Counted from the stretch's first letter, positions 7,743 through 16,123 are shown. The stretch: DNA of 41,981 nucleotides from Frankia sp. R82 (GCF_023716925.1 NZ_JAMQQG010000018.1:1-41981); one strand, 5' to 3'. The notes: generated from the sequence alone by a model not told the origin. Translations and numbers: made by a program.

Positions 7743-8510
7743 TCAGGCGTCGGGTGGACGTCCGAGGGCTGTCGCCAGCAGGCAGGCCAGCGCGAGTGCG
7801 GCGGCGAGGGCGAGCGGGACGAGGGCCGCGACGTGCAGCAGGCAGGCGCCGCCGAGCAGCGCGCCGCCGAACATCGCCGCGGGTGCGCCGAGGCGGCGGG
7901 GGACGTGGAAGCCGGGTCCGCCGGCGAGGCGGGAGTCGACGACCAGGCCGGTCAGCGTCGTGGTCAGCACGTTCGTCGGGACGTCGGGCACGGCCACCCG
8001 CCGCGCGGTCGCGTGCTGCAGGCCCATCGCCATCGCCAGCGGCACGACCACCTCGTACCGCAGCCTCGGGTCGTGCCCACCACCGGTGCCGACGGCATCG
8101 GTGAGAGCCGCCGCGAGCAGGGCGGCGCCGAGCAGGATGACCTGGGTGCCGATCCCGACCAGCAGCCAGTGCCGTCCGGGTGCGGAATGGCGTCCGATGC
8201 GGCCGGCGAGGGCGGCGCCGGTGAGGAAGCCGACGAGGGCCAGCGCGGACAGATCGGCGGACAGGCTCGGGGCTCCGGCCAGGGCGAACGCGAGGAAAAC
8301 GACGTTGCCGGTCATGTTGGCCACGAACACGTGGCCGAGCCCGAGGTAGCTGGTCGCGTCCACCAGACCGGTCAGGCCGGCCATCGCCATCAGCAGCCAC
8401 ACCCGCCGGTCCGTCTTCTCCGACCGGTCCGCCGGCTCCTCGGACGCCACCACTGGCGTAGTGTCACCCAAAGTGACTGGGAGCGCCGGGTGGGGGCGAG
8501 GGGTGGACAT
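7743..8510 (-). CDS. DUF1275 (YoaK-like) integral membrane protein
   Basis: A polytopic membrane protein of the DUF1275 family; the transported substrate, if any, is unknown. The conserved opening LTGLVDATSYLGLGHVFVANMTGNVVF is clear, as are the later helices and the VTNVLTTTLTG-like segment (here VPTNVLTTTLTGLV). About six hydrophobic stretches span the roughly 255 residues. The start is uncertain: ATG 8510 would overlap the start of the divergent PfpI gene within the tetramer CATG, while TTG 8471 and GTG 8453/8450 would leave a small gap. The conserved region begins only at about residue 35, so shorter starts are compatible. It converges on the methyltransferase gene with a 10-nt gap. Confidence 0.8.
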   Translation of the reverse strand: MSTPRPHPALPVTLGDTTPVVASEEPADRSEKTDRRVWLLMAMAGLTGLVDATSYLGLGHVFVANMTGNVVFLAFALAGAPSLSADLSALALVGFLTGAALAGRIGRHSAPGRHWLLVGIGTQVILLGAALLAAALTDAVGTGGGHDPRLRYEVVVPLAMAMGLQHATARRVAVPDVPTNVLTTTLTGLVVDSRLAGGPGFHVPRRLGAPAAMFGGALLGGACLLHVAALVPLALAAALALACLLATALGRPPDA

Positions 8511-9168
8511 GCAGATCGCGATCCTGCTGTTCGAACGGGTGACGGTTCTGGACGCGATCGGGCCGTACGAGGTGCTGCAGCATCTGCCGGACACGCAGGT
8601 GGTCTTCGTCGGCGAACGGGTCGGGACGGTGCGCAGCGAGTCCGGCAGCCTGGGCCTGACCGTGGACGCGTCGCTGGCCGAGGTGACGAGTCCGGATGTC
8701 GTCCTGGTGCCCGGCGGGCCGGGCCAGAATGACCACATGGCCGAGGGCCCGGTGCATGCCTGGCTGCGGGCGGTGGACCGGACGAGCACCTGGACGACGT
8801 CGGTGTGCACCGGCTCGCTGATCCTCGCCGCCGCCGGCCTGCTGCGGGGACGACGGGCGGCGACCTACTGGCTGGCCGTGGACGAGCTGGCCGCCCTCGG
8901 CGCCGTCCCGAGCCGCGAGCGGGTGACGTTCGACGGCAAGTACGTCACCGCGGCCGGGGTGTCGTCCGGGCTGGACATGGCGCTCGCACTCGCCGGCCGC
9001 ATCGCCGGGGACCGGCGAGCGCAGGGCATCCAGCTGGGCATCGAGTACGACCCGCAGCCGCCGTACGACGCCGGCTCGCCCGCCACCGCCCCCGCCAGCC
9101 TCGTCGACGCGCTGCGCGGAAAAAGCCGCTTCCGGCCGGGGGCCGTCCCCGGCCGCCGAGACTGCTAG
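8509..9168 (+). CDS. DJ-1/PfpI family protein (isonitrile hydratase-like)
   Basis: A cytosolic glutamine-amidotransferase-fold protein of 219 residues. The nucleophile elbow is SVCTGSLILAAAGLL, with the reactive Cys, followed by GRRAATYW; many relatives have His where this protein has Tyr. The segment EYDPQPPYDAGSP near the C-terminus is characteristic of the isonitrile hydratase-like subgroup. The ATG at 8509 is preferred, preceded by GAGGGG; a GTG two codons earlier is possible, and a longer GTG start at 8461 would overlap the opposite gene. Head-to-head arrangement with the DUF1275 gene implies shared regulation. Enzyme activity is not provable from sequence. Confidence 0.85.
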   Translation: MQIAILLFERVTVLDAIGPYEVLQHLPDTQVVFVGERVGTVRSESGSLGLTVDASLAEVTSPDVVLVPGGPGQNDHMAEGPVHAWLRAVDRTSTWTTSVCTGSLILAAAGLLRGRRAATYWLAVDELAALGAVPSRERVTFDGKYVTAAGVSSGLDMALALAGRIAGDRRAQGIQLGIEYDPQPPYDAGSPATAPASLVDALRGKSRFRPGAVPGRRDC

Positions 9169-9638
9169 AGACGCAGCGGACGGATCGGGGCGGCCACCAG
9201 GGCCGGGTCGGAGCGCCAGTCGGCGCCCGCGACGTCGATGTACAGCTCGATCTCGTTGCCGTCCGGGTCGAGGATGTAAAGGCTGTGCGTGACCGTGTGG
9301 TCGGAGGCGCCGACGATCTGGACGCCCGCGCGCTGGATCGTCGCCAGCACCTCGCGCAGCTCGTCGTCGGTGTCGCCGACCTTCAGCCCGAAGTGGTACA
9401 TGCCGAGCCGGCGTCCGGCCGGGACGGCGGCCGCATCGTCGCCGACCTCGATGAGCAGCAGCTCATGGTGGGTGTGCCCGGCGGAGAACGCTGCCACCGG
9501 TGCGCGCAGCGGGCTGCCGCTGTCGTCGGCGGGGTAGGGGAACACCTGGCGCCAACCCAGGACGTCTCGGTAGAAGGTGACGGAGCGTTCGAGGTTGCGC
9601 ACGTACAGGACGAGGTGCCCCAGTTCCTTGATGGCCAC
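9165..9638 (-). CDS. VOC-family protein (glyoxalase / extradiol dioxygenase-like)
   Basis: A 157-residue vicinal-oxygen-chelate protein with two beta-alpha-beta-beta-beta modules. Probable metal ligands are the His in ELGHLVLYV, the His in GMYHFGLKV and the Glu in GNEIELYID, the pattern of catechol 2,3-dioxygenase-like members. LYILDPDGNEIELY is a strong family signature. I chose the GTG at 9638 because GGGGAGAG lies just upstream; an upstream start at 9743 adds residues unrelated to the family. The stop overlaps the end of the convergent PfpI gene by 4 nt. Substrate unknown. Confidence 0.87.
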   Translation of the reverse strand: MAIKELGHLVLYVRNLERSVTFYRDVLGWRQVFPYPADDSGSPLRAPVAAFSAGHTHHELLLIEVGDDAAAVPAGRRLGMYHFGLKVGDTDDELREVLATIQRAGVQIVGASDHTVTHSLYILDPDGNEIELYIDVAGADWRSDPALVAAPIRPLRL

Positions 9639-9809
9639 GATGCTCTCCCCGAAGGCGGCGGACGCGGTGCCCGCACGAACGTTGTTGCCGATACAACTAT
9701 CCCGGGCGCCCGGACATGCCCGCCGCGCCGCGCCTGCCGCCATGGTCTCGCGGCGGGGCGGCGTCCGTCTGGTCCTGGGGTAGACTGTGCCCTCAGCACC
9801 ATCGCACCT

Positions 9810-10175
9810 GGGGGTGATCGGTTTCGACTTCGGACGTCGAGACAGGGGAAGCGGGTCGAGGATGAGCGGTTATCTCGCTAACGCTCCGCTCAAAAAAACA
9901 GCTGCCAACAAGACGCAGCCTGTTGACGCTACTTACGCCCTCGCAGCCTAAGTAGCTCAACCGTCAGCCTGGGAGTTCCTCCGGCCCAGGATCTGGCGTC
10001 GCTAGGAGGATCACCGTCTGGCCCGGTCGCGGGGCGAGGCGGAAAATCAAACAGCGACTGAGCCTATGTCAGCTTGCCTGCGAGTCTGACGGGGCCGAGA
10101 AACAAGTAGCAGGCTCCGCCCGAAGAAGCCCTGGTTCGGTGCCGGAGGACGCGGGTTCGATTCCCGCCACCTCCA
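9810..10175 (+). ncRNA. ssrA: Transfer-messenger RNA (tmRNA, SsrA)
   Basis: tmRNA rescues stalled ribosomes and adds a degradation tag. The 5' end GGGGGTG pairs with CACCTCC at 10168-10174 to form the acceptor stem, with one G-U. The 5' segment GGTGATCGGTTTCGAC is diagnostic. The tag reading frame begins at GCC 9904 (or GCT 9901) and stops at TAA 9949-9951, encoding ANKTQPVDATYALAA. The T-arm GGGTTCGATTCCC is at 10153-10165. The genome continues with CGA after the discriminator A at 10175, so the CCA end is not encoded. The length of about 366 nt is normal. SmpB is encoded 3.7 kb upstream. Confidence 0.97.
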
Positions 10176-10181
10176 CGAGCT

Positions 10182-10234
10182 GGCCCGCCGTGGTCGCTGA
10201 CCTCTGGTCAGCTTCCCGGCGGGCCGCGATGTTT
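10182..10234 (+). terminator. Intrinsic terminator of ssrA
   Basis: An outer 9-bp stem (GGCCCGCCG at 10182-10190 with CGGCGGGCC at 10217-10225) encloses an inner 7-bp stem (GCTGACC at 10196-10202 with GGTCAGC at 10206-10212). The hairpin is followed within a few bases by TTTT (10232-10235). It starts six bases past the tmRNA 3' end. Confidence 0.78.
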
Positions 10235-10622
10235 TCCGGGGGATGACCCCCCGAGCCCCCCGCGGTCGAGCTGTGCTCGACGCCACCGCTGCTGCCGCTC
10301 TGGGTGGGGTGCTGGCCGAGTTTTCCGTTGCGGGGCGCGCATGGTTCGGATCGGCAGGTGCTCAGGACGTAGTTGCCGCCGTGCCCGTTGACGAGCACCA
10401 GCGCGGGGATATCGGTGCTCGGCAAGGCAGCCGAACTAGCAGGATCAGTGGAAGCGGTGTCGCCCTTCGGGGCAGCGCCGCTTTCTCCTGCCGGGGCCTC
10501 GGGCGTTTCCCGGTGCGGTCAGCACATCATCGACGGTCTCACCCGGGCTCCGGGCATGTCCTTGGCCCGATCGTTCTGGGGCTGGGACTCCGCTGGATGC
10601 CGTCCTCGGGCACGATGGCGTC
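10235..10622. other. Intergenic region between ssrA and the DUF1330 gene
   Basis: I find no intact gene. The plus-strand frame from 10243 has no recognisable family features. On the minus strand a short creatininase-like fragment is present (10354-10425, listed separately). The base composition is like the rest of the window. Confidence 0.5.
10354..10425 (-). pseudogene. Remnant of a creatininase-family amidohydrolase
   Basis: The minus strand encodes ALVLVNGHGGNYVLS, the metal-site segment (NGHGGN) of creatininase/creatinine amidohydrolase proteins. The surrounding frame does not resemble the rest of the family: the GxxEQHGPHLP-type N-terminal motif is not found upstream, and the downstream frame turns into Pro/Ser-rich sequence. 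It looks like a gene fossil left between ssrA and the DUF1330 gene. A chance match of a 15-residue motif cannot be excluded but is unlikely. Confidence 0.45.
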
Positions 10623-10910
10623 ATGACTGCCTACTGGATCAGTATCTACCAGGAGATCGTCGATGAGAGCAAGGTCGCGGCGTACGCCGCGCTGGCCGGG
10701 CCGGCGCTGCGTGCGGCCGGCGGTACCTTCGTGGCCCGGGGCCTTCCCGAGCAGACGTACGAGGCCGGGGAGAAGACCCGCACCGTGCTCATCGAGTTCG
10801 ATTCGGTCGAGGCCGCCCGGACCGCACACGACAGTCCCGCGTACCAGAAGGCCCTGGCCGTCCTCGACGGCGGTGCCGTTCGTGACATGCGCATCGTGCC
10901 GGGCGTGTGA
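10623..10910 (+). CDS. DUF1330 family protein
   Basis: A 95-residue ferredoxin-like alpha/beta-barrel (dimeric stress-type) protein. The pattern AYWISIYQEIVDESKVAAYAALAGPAL, the central GGTFVARG, RTVLIEFDSVEAARTAHDSPAYQ and the closing RDMRIVPGV match DUF1330 throughout. The ATG at 10623 has only a weak purine stretch before it. Function in the cell is unknown; members are often near metabolic or stress genes. It seems to be monocistronic, with a small hairpin downstream at 10982-11012. Confidence 0.88.
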   Translation: MTAYWISIYQEIVDESKVAAYAALAGPALRAAGGTFVARGLPEQTYEAGEKTRTVLIEFDSVEAARTAHDSPAYQKALAVLDGGAVRDMRIVPGV

Positions 10911-11312
10911 CGAGTCGGGACGCTCTGGCTCGAGGGCCGGCACAGCTGGGAGACGAGCGCCGGCGGGAGCTTCGTCGTGTCGATCCTGAGGACCTCGACC
11001 GATCTCAGGATCATCCGGTCCTGGGATCGTGAGGGTGCGGTCGGGAGGTCTCCACGGCGGCGGGTTGGGATACCCCCGGCATCGGCCACCCGGGGACGTG
11101 CCGCGACGGTGAACGAGGGGTCGAGCTGTTTTCGGCACGGAAAGCCGGGCGGTGTCCCGGCGGGGACCTGACTCGGCGTCACCCGCCTGGTGCGGCGCGC
11201 CGGAGCGTCGCCGATCCCCGCCGGATTCTCCATGAACTGGTCGGCCGAGCTGTCCCGACGTTCGTGGCACGACCGGACTCGATCGACGAACGTCGCAGGC
11301 CGTGGAAAATGA
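10911..11312. other. Intergenic region between the DUF1330 and alpha/beta hydrolase genes
   Basis: No supported gene. It contains a 9-bp perfect inverted repeat (10982-11012) and otherwise only short frames that match nothing. The last 50 nt, around 11262-11312, are less GC-rich and may contain the hydrolase promoter. Confidence 0.5.
10982..11012. terminator. Hairpin downstream of the DUF1330 gene, possible terminator
   Basis: GATCCTGAG (10982-10990) is repeated in inverted form as CTCAGGATC (11004-11012), with a 13-nt loop. It lies 71 nt past the DUF1330 stop. There is no T run, so it may be a weak terminator or a protein site. Confidence 0.4.
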
Positions 11313-12068
11313 GTGGCTGTGACCATCGTTCTTGTTCATGGCGTACCGGAGACCGCAGGCGTGTGGGATGTGGTCCGGGCTCGACTCGACGCTCCGTCCG
11401 TGGCGGTCGAACTCGCCGGATTCGGGTCGGCCACACCGCCCGGCTTCGCCGGCGGGCGGGACGCCCAGGTCGACTGGATACTCCGCCAGCTCGACGCGAT
11501 TGCGGATCCCGTCGATCTGATCGGCCACGACTGGGGGTCACCGCTGGCCCTGCGGATCGCCGTGGCGCATCCGGACCGAGTACGCAGCTGGGCTGTCGAC
11601 GTCGCCGCGGTCTCCCACCCCGACTACGTGTGGCACGGGTACGCACAACTGTGGCAGACCCCGGGCGAGGGTGAAAAATGGATGGAAAAGGCGCTCGCGT
11701 CGTCTGTCGATGACCCGGATAATCTTTTCTCCCAGCTCGCCCCCCTCGGTGTTCCGCCGGCCGAATGCCGGAAGATGGCGTCCGCTTTCGACGCGCCGAT
11801 GGCATCGGCTGTTCTCGACCTCTACCGGTCGGCCGTTCCCAACGTGCACACCGGCTGGGAGACGGCGTCGTCCGGCCGGTCGGTCCGACCCGGGCTGATC
11901 CTTCAGGCGACCACGGATCCGTTCGACGACGCCGACCGCTCCGCGCAGGTGGCGCAGGCGCTCGGCGCGGACGTCCTGCGGCTGGAAGGGCTCGGCCATT
12001 TCTGGATGGTGGAGGATCCGGTCACCGCCGCGACCGCGATCAACCAGTGGGTCTCCCGCCAGGTCTGA
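11313..12068 (+). CDS. Alpha/beta-fold hydrolase (epoxide hydrolase / haloalkane dehalogenase-like)
   Basis: A cytosolic alpha/beta hydrolase of 251 residues. The oxyanion-loop motif is HGVPET (about residues 9-14). The nucleophile elbow GHDWGS places an Asp (residue 73) where esterases have Ser, which favours an epoxide hydrolase or dehalogenase-type mechanism. The catalytic His is probably H229 in GLGHFWMVEDP. A helical cap lies at about residues 105-165. The start is GTG 11313, with GTG 11319 as alternative. It converges on the XRE regulator with a 30-nt gap. Substrate unknown. Confidence 0.85.
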   Translation: MAVTIVLVHGVPETAGVWDVVRARLDAPSVAVELAGFGSATPPGFAGGRDAQVDWILRQLDAIADPVDLIGHDWGSPLALRIAVAHPDRVRSWAVDVAAVSHPDYVWHGYAQLWQTPGEGEKWMEKALASSVDDPDNLFSQLAPLGVPPAECRKMASAFDAPMASAVLDLYRSAVPNVHTGWETASSGRSVRPGLILQATTDPFDDADRSAQVAQALGADVLRLEGLGHFWMVEDPVTAATAINQWVSRQV

Positions 12069-12098
12069 CCACGACGGTGACCATGCCGTCGAGGGCGA

Positions 12099-13019
12099 TC
12101 AGTCAAGCGGCGACGTCGATGCCGGCGCGAGCGGAGCTGTCGCGGCAGCATCCTGGATGGCACGGGATGACCGGCCGGTCATGGTTCGGGCGCGGTCCGT
12201 TATGAGCCCACGCAGCGCGCGGTCGGTCGCCGCATCGGCCGGAGTGACGGCGAACAGGCGTTGGTGGGAACCGTCGAGGGTGGCGAGAAGGTCATAGGCG
12301 ACGGTCAGCTCGCCGGCCACCGGATGGCAGATGCGCTTGACGCCATGGGAACGCTCCTGCACCGTGTGGTCGTCCCACCAGGCGGCGAACTCGGCGCTGT
12401 CTCGGCGCAGGCGCGCGATGACCTCCGCCAGTCGTGCGTCATCGCGGTGACGCGCGAAATCAGCGCGCAGGTTCCCGACGGCCTCCCGCGCGATGCGCGT
12501 CCAGTCGAGCTGTGTTTTCCGGGTCCGTGGGTCCAGGAAAAGCAGATAGGCGTTGTTGGCCGCGTCGCCGAGGCCGAAGGTCTCACCGAACAGCGCCGCT
12601 GCGGCGGCGTTGCGGGCGAGGATGTCACAGCGAAAATCCATGAGGTAGGCGGGCACCAGCGGCATACCGTCGAGCAGGGCCAGCAGCGAGTCGCTGACCG
12701 GGGTGGGCACGGCCGCGTCGATCGGCGCCTCGTCACGCCCGATCAGATGCAGGTGGCGGCGCTCGGCCGGGGACAGGAGCAAGGCGCGGGCGACCGCGTC
12801 GAGTACCTCGGCGCCCGGGATGCCCACCCGTCCCTGTTCCAACCGGATGTACCAGTCGACGCTGACCGCCGCCAGTTGTGCGACCTCCTGACGCCGCAGG
12901 CCCGGCGCGCGGCGACGGTCGCCGCAGGGCAGGCCCACGTCCTGCGGTCGAAGCCGGGCCCGCTTCGCCCGCAGGAACCGCGCCAACTCCGGGCGTCGTG
13001 TCGTCCGCGGGTGCGTCAT
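12099..13019 (-). CDS. XRE-family regulator with MmyB-like ligand-binding domain
   Basis: A 306-residue transcriptional regulator. The N-terminal helix-turn-helix (about residues 5-80) has the family's RRAPGLRRQEVAQLAAVSVDWYIRLEQGR sequence, in which the recognition helix is followed by the WYxxLEQGR motif. The C-terminal half, with DPRTRKTQLDWTRIAREAVGNLR and a DDHTVQERSHGVKRICHPVAGELTV region, is the MmyB-like PAS-type domain thought to bind a small ligand. I chose ATG 13019 because the conserved domain begins right after it; an upstream in-frame start at 13166 would overlap the PEBP gene. The divergent PEBP gene, 137 nt away, is the obvious candidate target. Confidence 0.9.
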   Translation of the reverse strand: MTHPRTTRRPELARFLRAKRARLRPQDVGLPCGDRRRAPGLRRQEVAQLAAVSVDWYIRLEQGRVGIPGAEVLDAVARALLLSPAERRHLHLIGRDEAPIDAAVPTPVSDSLLALLDGMPLVPAYLMDFRCDILARNAAAAALFGETFGLGDAANNAYLLFLDPRTRKTQLDWTRIAREAVGNLRADFARHRDDARLAEVIARLRRDSAEFAAWWDDHTVQERSHGVKRICHPVAGELTVAYDLLATLDGSHQRLFAVTPADAATDRALRGLITDRARTMTGRSSRAIQDAAATAPLAPASTSPLD

Positions 13020-13156
13020 CTGCCCATGATCGACCCCTGCCCGGGCAGACGCCAGCGGCGATCCTGGTGTTCCGAATGCCAGCATGCGCGACGCCTTCCA
13101 CCTTCGTGCCGGTGCCTGCACCGTGGTCCGCGCACACCACCGAGCGGGAGGCACTG

Positions 13157-13774
13157 ATGAAATCACCGTTTCGCGTCGCGACCGCTGTCGCGCTCGTGGC
13201 AGTCTGCACCGCGGGAATGATCACTGCGGCCACCGCGGGGTCCGGCCCCGCGCACACCGACGGCTACGGATACACGGCTGTCCGCCGCAACATTCCGGAC
13301 AGGGCGGCCCACTTCCAGGTCAGCAGCCCGGACATGCGTGACGGCGGCGCGCTGTCGGCCAGCCACTGGGCGAACGGGTTCGGCTGCGACGCCCCCAACC
13401 AGCCGGTGCGGCTCACCTGGACCGGGGCGCCGGCGGGTACCCGCGGCTACGCGGTCACCCTCTTCGACCCGGACGCACCCACCGGAGCCGGCTTCTGGCA
13501 CTGGCTGGTCTGGGACATCCCGGCCACCGCCACCCGGCTTGGCCCGACACCGCCGCCCGGCGCGGTGTCGGGCACCGATGACGCGGGCGTCGCCGGCTAT
13601 CTCGGGCCGTGCCCGCCGGCCGGCGACATCGCCCACCGCTATCAGTTCACCGTGTACGCCCTGGACACGCCCAGCCTCGGTCTGACGGGTACCACGCCAC
13701 CCACCGTCGTGGCCTTCACCCTGTCCAGCCACGTTCTCGGTTACGCCCGCATCACCGCCACGGTCCAGCGGTAG
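13157..13774 (+). CDS. Secreted YbhB/YbcL-family (PEBP, Raf-kinase-inhibitor-like) protein
   Basis: A 205-residue protein with a Sec signal peptide (basic MKSPFR start, hydrophobic core, cleavage probably after ATAG near residue 28) and one phosphatidylethanolamine-binding-protein fold. The family motifs are FDPDAPTGAGFWHWLVWDIP and YLGPCPPAGDIAHRYQFTVYALD. The ATG at 13157 follows GCGGGAGG. The ligand is unknown; bacterial members are annotated as possible kinase inhibitors without proof. It is divergent from the XRE regulator and ends in a hairpin that overlaps its stop codon. Confidence 0.9.
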   Translation: MKSPFRVATAVALVAVCTAGMITAATAGSGPAHTDGYGYTAVRRNIPDRAAHFQVSSPDMRDGGALSASHWANGFGCDAPNQPVRLTWTGAPAGTRGYAVTLFDPDAPTGAGFWHWLVWDIPATATRLGPTPPPGAVSGTDDAGVAGYLGPCPPAGDIAHRYQFTVYALDTPSLGLTGTTPPTVVAFTLSSHVLGYARITATVQR

Positions 13775-13807
13775 GGAGGCCTGGGCCCGAGCGAGGACGG
13801 CCTCCCT
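13773..13807 (+). terminator. Hairpin overlapping the PEBP-gene stop codon
   Basis: AGGGAGGCC (13773-13781) pairs with GGCCTCCCT (13799-13807) across a 17-nt loop. The stem begins inside the TAG stop at 13772-13774. There is no downstream T tract, so it could be a weak terminator. Confidence 0.5.
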
Positions 13808-14038
13808 GCACGGGACGACGTCCACGATGGTTGCCTCTGCTTGCCCGTGCACCATCACGTTGGTATACAAGCTGTGACTTAGAGCGCAGACGTTGCCGGC
13901 ACCAGTGACGCACCGTATCGAATCCGGTCTGACCACGATCATCCACCACCCGATGCGACTCCATGGTCTGGCGGGAGACCGGGCCGGCTGTCACCTGTTG
14001 ACGGCCATTGCCGTGCTGATCGACGAGGAGGAGAACGG

Positions 14039-14806
14039 GTGGACCTGTTCGACCTGACCGGCAGGACGGCGGTGGTCACCGGCGGCACCCGCGGCATCGG
14101 CATGATGATGGCGCGCGGTCTGCTGCAGGCCGGCGCCTCGGTCTGGATCAGCTCGCGCAAGGCCGACGCCTGTGAGTCCGCCCGTGCGGAGCTGGCCCGG
14201 TACGGGCGGGTCGAGGCGGTGCCCGCCGACCTCTCCCGCGAGGACGAGTGCGTTCGGCTCGCGCACGAGGTCGGCGATCGCGAGGAACGCGTCCATGTTC
14301 TCGTGAACAACGCCGGCGCGACCTGGGGTGCGCCACTGGCGGAGTACCCGAGCTCGGCCTGGGACAAGGTGCTCGATCTCAACGTGAGGTCGCCGTTCAT
14401 CCTCACCCAGGCGTTCCTGCCGCTGCTGGAGGCGGCGGCCTCGGAGGACGACCCGGCCCGCATCGTCAACGTCGGCAGCATCGACGGGTTGACGGTTCCG
14501 GTCGGGCCGACCTATGCCTACTCCGCGAGCAAGGCGGCTCTCCATCACCTGACCCGTCACCTGGCCAGGGAACTGGGTCCAAGGCGCATCACGGTCAACG
14601 CCGTGGCTCCCGGTCCGTTCGCGTCGAAGATGATGGCGGCCACCCTGGCAGCCTCCGGCGACGAGATCGTCGCCGCCGCACCACTGGGTCGCATCGGCCG
14701 CCCGGACGACATGGCCGGTGTTGCCGTCTACCTGTGCAGCCGGGCCGGTGCGTATGTCACCGGCGCGGTCATCCCGGTGGATGGCGGGCTGGCGACGACC
14801 AGGTAG
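14039..14806 (+). CDS. Short-chain dehydrogenase/reductase
   Basis: An NAD(P)-dependent classical SDR of 255 residues. The cofactor motif TGGTRGIG is at residues 14-21, the NNAG motif follows the fourth strand, and the active site has Ser in NVGSIDG and the Y161-x-x-x-K165 pair (YSASK). The C-terminal GAVIPVDGGLATTR end is typical. Arg18 in the glycine motif hints at NADPH preference. The GTG start is set by GAGGAGGAGA just before it. The acyl-CoA dehydrogenase gene begins 13 nt after its stop, so the two form an operon. They may act on the same acyl or alcohol intermediate, but the substrate is not known. Confidence 0.93.
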   Translation: MDLFDLTGRTAVVTGGTRGIGMMMARGLLQAGASVWISSRKADACESARAELARYGRVEAVPADLSREDECVRLAHEVGDREERVHVLVNNAGATWGAPLAEYPSSAWDKVLDLNVRSPFILTQAFLPLLEAAASEDDPARIVNVGSIDGLTVPVGPTYAYSASKAALHHLTRHLARELGPRRITVNAVAPGPFASKMMAATLAASGDEIVAAAPLGRIGRPDDMAGVAVYLCSRAGAYVTGAVIPVDGGLATTR

Positions 14807-14819
14807 GAAGGCACAGAAG

Positions 14820-16049
14820 ATGACCGATTTCTCCGTTTCGCTCAACGACGACCAACGCGCACTGCGGAAATGGGTGCACGACTTCGCGGTGGACGTGATA
14901 CGGCCCGTGGCCGCCGAGTGGGACGAGCGCGAGGAGTTCCCGTGGCCGGTGGTGCAGGAAGCGGCCAGAATCGGCCTCTACAGCGTGGATTTCGTCAGCA
15001 ACGGCACCTTTGGTGACCCGACCGGCCTCACCCTGCCGATCGCCGTCGAGGAACTGTTCTGGGGCGACGCGGGCATCGGCCTGGCCATCATGGGTTCCGC
15101 GCTGGCAGCCGCCGGCATCGCGGCGAACGGTACCCCTGAGCAGGTCATGGAGTGGGTCCCGCAGTGCTATGGGAGCGCCGACGACGTCCGGCTCGGAGCG
15201 TTCTGCGTGTCCGAGCCGGACGCGGGATCGGACGTCTCGTCGCTGCGCACCCGCGCCGTCTACGACGAGAGGACCGACGAGTGGGTGCTGGACGGCACCA
15301 AGGCGTGGATCACCAACGGTGGCATCGCCGACATCCACGTGGTCGTCGCCACCGTCGACAAGAACCTGGGCGGCAAGGGGCAGGCGAGCTTCGTCGTCCC
15401 CCGGGTGGCCGGCCTGAGCCAGGGCCAGAAATACAGAAAGCACGGCATTCGGGCCTCTCACACCGCGGAGGTCGTCCTCGAAGGCGTACGGGTACCCGGT
15501 TCGCACCTGCTGGGGGGCAAGGAGAAGCTCGACGCGAAACTGGCCCGCGCTCGGGAGGCGCTCGTGCGGCCCAGTGGCGCGCACTCCGGCAAGCAGCCGG
15601 CCATGGCCACTTTTGAGGCCACCCGCCCCACCGTGGCCGCCCAGGCTCTCGGCGTGGCGCGAGCCGCCTACGAATACGCGCTCGACTACGCCAAGGAACG
15701 TCACGCCTTCGGCAAGCCGATCATCATGAAGCAGTCCATCGCGTTCATGCTCGCCAACATGTGCACCCAGATCGACGCGGCCCGGCTGCTGACCTGGCGG
15801 GCAGCCTGGCTCGGCCACAACGGGACGTACCAGAACGCGGAGGGGTCGATGTCGAAGCTGTATGCTGGCCGAACCGCGGTGTGGGTCACCGAACGCGCCA
15901 TCCAGATCCTCGGCGGCTACGGCTACACCCGCGAGTTCCCGGTCGAGCGCTGGCACCGGGACGCGAAGATCATGGACATCTACGAGGGCACCGAGCAGAT
16001 TCAGGAACTCATCATCTCGCGGGCGATCTCCGGGCTCCGAATCGAGTGA
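14820..16049 (+). CDS. Acyl-CoA dehydrogenase
   Basis: A FAD-dependent acyl-CoA dehydrogenase of 409 residues. The N-terminal helical domain starts with LNDDQRALRKWVHDFA, the middle domain has the FAD/substrate motifs FCVSEPDAGSDVSSLRTRA and DGTKAWITNGGIAD, and the C-terminal domain has YAKERHAFGKPI, ILGGYGYTREFPVERWHRD and the catalytic base Glu389 in YEGTEQIQ. An insertion of about 30 residues (around LARAREALVRPSGAHSGKQ) sits between the middle and C-terminal domains, as in a subgroup of actinobacterial enzymes. The ATG follows AGGAAG and the upstream SDR stop by 13 nt. Chain specificity cannot be read from the sequence. Confidence 0.95.
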   Translation: MTDFSVSLNDDQRALRKWVHDFAVDVIRPVAAEWDEREEFPWPVVQEAARIGLYSVDFVSNGTFGDPTGLTLPIAVEELFWGDAGIGLAIMGSALAAAGIAANGTPEQVMEWVPQCYGSADDVRLGAFCVSEPDAGSDVSSLRTRAVYDERTDEWVLDGTKAWITNGGIADIHVVVATVDKNLGGKGQASFVVPRVAGLSQGQKYRKHGIRASHTAEVVLEGVRVPGSHLLGGKEKLDAKLARAREALVRPSGAHSGKQPAMATFEATRPTVAAQALGVARAAYEYALDYAKERHAFGKPIIMKQSIAFMLANMCTQIDAARLLTWRAAWLGHNGTYQNAEGSMSKLYAGRTAVWVTERAIQILGGYGYTREFPVERWHRDAKIMDIYEGTEQIQELIISRAISGLRIE

Positions 16050-16123
16050 CGGGAAACCCGGTGCTCCGCTCGGGCCCGGCGCGTCGGCTCTGACGGCTGG
16101 CGCGTCGTGCTCCGACAGCGGGT

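Noticed and set aside
9781-9786. TAGACT as the -10 box of the ssrA promoter
   Set aside because: Plausible -10, but no -35 box at an acceptable distance, so not listed as a feature.
10243-10626. A 127-codon rightward frame between ssrA and the DUF1330 gene
   Set aside because: No recognisable features, and the opposite strand carries the creatininase motif.
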